40,228 nt of DNA from Streptomyces olivaceus (GTDB taxonomy: Bacteria > Actinomycetota > Actinomycetes > Streptomycetales > Streptomycetaceae): assembly GCF_000721235.1 (NCBI RefSeq), contig NZ_JOFH01000046.1, positions 1 to 40,228 on the forward strand, in the 5' to 3' direction. A model generated the notes under the pieces. That model did not search any database. It was given only the letters and a program-made list of their open reading frames with translations, and had not been told where the DNA came from. Below, piece by piece: positions 38,811-40,228 of the stretch. The position numbers and the translations under genes are program-made. The number at the start of each line of letters is the position of its first letter. Position 1 is the first letter of the stretch.

Positions 38811-39740
38811 TCAGGCCTGCTCGGCGTCCGCGGCCGGAGCGTCGGCGGCGGGCGCCTCGGCGGCCGGAGCCTCGTCGGCGGGCTTCTCGGCCTCGGCAGC
38901 CGGGGCCTCGTCGGCCTTCTCGGCCTCAGCGGCGGGGGCCTCGGCGGCGGGCGCCTCGTCGGCCTTCTTCTCGCCCTCGAGCAGGTCGCGCTCCCACGCG
39001 GCGAGCGGCTCACCGGCGGCCTTGTCACCCTCGGCGGCCTTGCCGGCACCGGAACGGGCGATGAGGCCCTCGGCGACGGCGTCGGCGATCACGCGGGTGA
39101 GCAGGGTGACGGAGCGGATCGCGTCGTCGTTGCCCGGGATCTTGTAGTCGACCTCGTCGGGGTCGCAGTTGGTGTCGAGGATGGCGACGACCGGGATGTT
39201 GAGCTTCCGGGCCTCGCCGACCGCGATGTGCTCCTTCTTGGTGTCCACGATCCAGACGGCGCTGGGCACCTTGGACATCTCGCGGATACCGCCGAGGGTC
39301 TTCTCCAGCTTGGCCTTCTCGCGGGAGAGGACCAGCAGCTCCTTCTTGGTGAGGCCGGAGGCGGCCACGTCCTCGAAGTCGATCTGCTCGAGCTCCTTGA
39401 GGCGCTGCAGACGCTTGTAGACGGTCGAGAAGTTGGTGAGCATGCCGCCCAGCCAGCGCTGGTTGACGTAGGGCATGCCGACGCGGGTGGCCTGCTCGGC
39501 GATGGCCTCCTGCGCCTGCTTCTTCGTACCGACGAACATGACCGTGCCGCCGTGGGCGACGGTCTCCTTGACGAACTCGTAGGCGCGGTCGATGTACGAC
39601 AGCGACTGGAGCAGGTCGATGATGTAGATGCCGTTGCGCTCGGTGAAGATGAAGCGCTTCATCTTCGGGTTCCAACGGCGGGTCTGGTGACCGAAGTGGA
39701 CGCCGCTCTCCAGCAGCTCCCGCATCGTGACGACGGCCAT
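38811..39740 (-). CDS. rpsB: 30S ribosomal protein S2
   Basis: The 309-residue S2 protein starts [27 protein letters not shown] (part quoted: [19 protein letters not shown]), with [18 protein letters not shown] and [21 protein letters not shown]. The last ~45 residues are an acidic, low-complexity Ala/Glu/Pro repeat (units such as [17 protein letters not shown]). This extends beyond the E. coli S2, as in other actinobacteria. The ATG at 39740 follows AAGGAGAT. The leader is long (more than 150 nt if the -10-like TACACT on the minus strand at 39909-39914 is correct). Confidence 0.97.
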   Translation of the reverse strand: MAVVTMRELLESGVHFGHQTRRWNPKMKRFIFTERNGIYIIDLLQSLSYIDRAYEFVKETVAHGGTVMFVGTKKQAQEAIAEQATRVGMPYVNQRWLGGMLTNFSTVYKRLQRLKELEQIDFEDVAASGLTKKELLVLSREKAKLEKTLGGIREMSKVPSAVWIVDTKKEHIAVGEARKLNIPVVAILDTNCDPDEVDYKIPGNDDAIRSVTLLTRVIADAVAEGLIARSGAGKAAEGDKAAGEPLAAWERDLLEGEKKADEAPAAEAPAAEAEKADEAPAAEAEKPADEAPAAEAPAADAPAADAEQA

Positions 39741-39914
39741 GGCCGTATCTCCTTGATTTTCTCGGTTGTGCCGCGCGAGCCGGACGGCTCCCGCGCCTGA
39801 CGCCCGCGACGCGCCTGCCACTAGGGACCGAGGGGCGCTGACACCAGCCTGGTGAGGCCTCGTGTCGGGGCGTGCGAAGTCGACCCGGTGACCCGGATCG
39901 CCATCAGAAGTGTA
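39741..39914 (-). promoter_or_regulatory. rpsB leader with possible promoter
   Basis: The 271 bp between rpsB and the divergent partial gene hold a -10-like TACACT (minus strand, 39909-39914) without a convincing -35. A leader of about 165 nt with short GC hairpins would follow. S2 genes are often autoregulated through the leader, but I cannot identify a known element. Confidence 0.25.
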
Positions 39915-40011
39915 CGGGACCCGCGGAGCACCGGGTGACGCGGCTGTCCACAACCGGGCCGCGGTCCACAGGCCCGGGCGGTGGGGTGCGCCGGTGCGGG
40001 ACGCTTCTCTC

Positions 40012-40228
40012 ATGCGAGCGAGGCGATGTGCGAGTGCGAGCGCGTATGCGTGTGCGTGGGTGGCGCTGCTGTTGACCGTCCTGCCCCCGGGGGCACCGTC
40101 AGCGGCACGGGCGACGGGGACCGCGAGCACGGCGGGGACCGCGAGCACGGCGGCGGCCGTGAGCAGGGCAGGCGCCGTGAGCAGGGCGAGCACGGCGGCG
40201 ACTGCGACCGGGGCGGGGACGGGGAGGG
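40012..40228 (+). CDS. Secreted protein, N-terminus only (runs off the window)
   Basis: An open frame begins at ATG 40012 and continues to the window end for 72 codons. It starts [20 protein letters not shown] and has a hydrophobic core ([18 protein letters not shown]), a clear signal peptide. A Thr/Ala/Ser-rich low-complexity part follows, encoded by short repeats (two of GGGACCGCGAGCACGGCG type, two of GCCGTGAGCAGGG type). From memory the gene divergent from rpsB in S. coelicolor encodes a secreted M23-type peptidase, which would fit, but no catalytic residues are inside the window. No clear ribosome site is seen, so the start is provisional. Confidence 0.55.
   Translation, partial: MRARRCASASAYACAWVALLLTVLPPGAPSAARATGTASTAGTASTAAAVSRAGAVSRASTAATATGAGTGR

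Noticed and set aside
1..40228. bldA (TTA-codon) control of any gene
   Set aside because: I noticed no in-frame TTA codon in the genes read closely; a full codon scan was not possible by eye.

Overview
The window is high-GC DNA with strongly third-position-biased codon use, GTG/TTG starts and GGAGG ribosome sites. Its gene order (rpsB-tsf-pyrH-frr-cdsA, rlmN, thiamine transporter, polyamine/GABA genes, chitinase) marks it as a Streptomyces chromosome core. From memory it corresponds, in reverse, to the S. coelicolor region around SCO5624 to SCO5678; I could not check this against a database.

Layout. 158-7220: a PucR-type regulator, an unusual membrane-anchored VirD4/FtsK-like ATPase, the GABA aminotransferase gabT, a probable small RNA and a PAP2 phosphatase. 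7159-8976: a secreted GH18 chitinase with a DasR-type operator inside its promoter. 9075-16915: a small unknown gene, then a minus-strand polyamine operon read as aldehyde dehydrogenase, potD, potA, potB, potC, FAD-dependent amine oxidase. 17167-21039: a NADAR protein, two tandem DUF4190 membrane proteins, an adenosine-deaminase-family enzyme and a glycerophosphodiester phosphodiesterase. 21205-24701: a second aldehyde dehydrogenase divergent from an Lrp/AsnC regulator and a class III aminotransferase. 24919-28657: an ABC exporter-like pair, a VOC protein and an LAETG cell-wall protein. 28749-33574: a TPP-riboswitch-controlled thiamine ABC transporter operon with a mycothiol-dependent-isomerase-like fourth gene. 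33619-39740: rlmN, cdsA, frr, pyrH, tsf, rpsB. A truncated secreted protein begins at 40012.

How the genes work together. Three separate transcription units form a putrescine/GABA catabolic set. Uptake is by PotABCD. Oxidative or transaminating deamination is by the FAD oxidase and the aminotransferase. Aldehyde oxidation to GABA is by two related dehydrogenases, and GABA transamination is by GabT. PucR- and AsnC-type regulators lie among them, and conspicuous inverted repeats sit at the promoters. No succinate-semialdehyde dehydrogenase (gabD) is seen.

The most unusual structure is at the 3' end of cdsA. The last 78 nt of the gene are present twice in direct orientation, 47 bp apart. They share an identical 45-nt core, and the tails differ only at four synonymous positions. 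The outer copy, not the one fused to the gene, is followed by the strong terminator. This is the pattern expected from an integrative element that used the cdsA 3' end as its attachment site and was later almost completely deleted. A pair of type I-E CRISPR-repeat-like hairpins 60 bp apart lies just beyond it, in front of rlmN.
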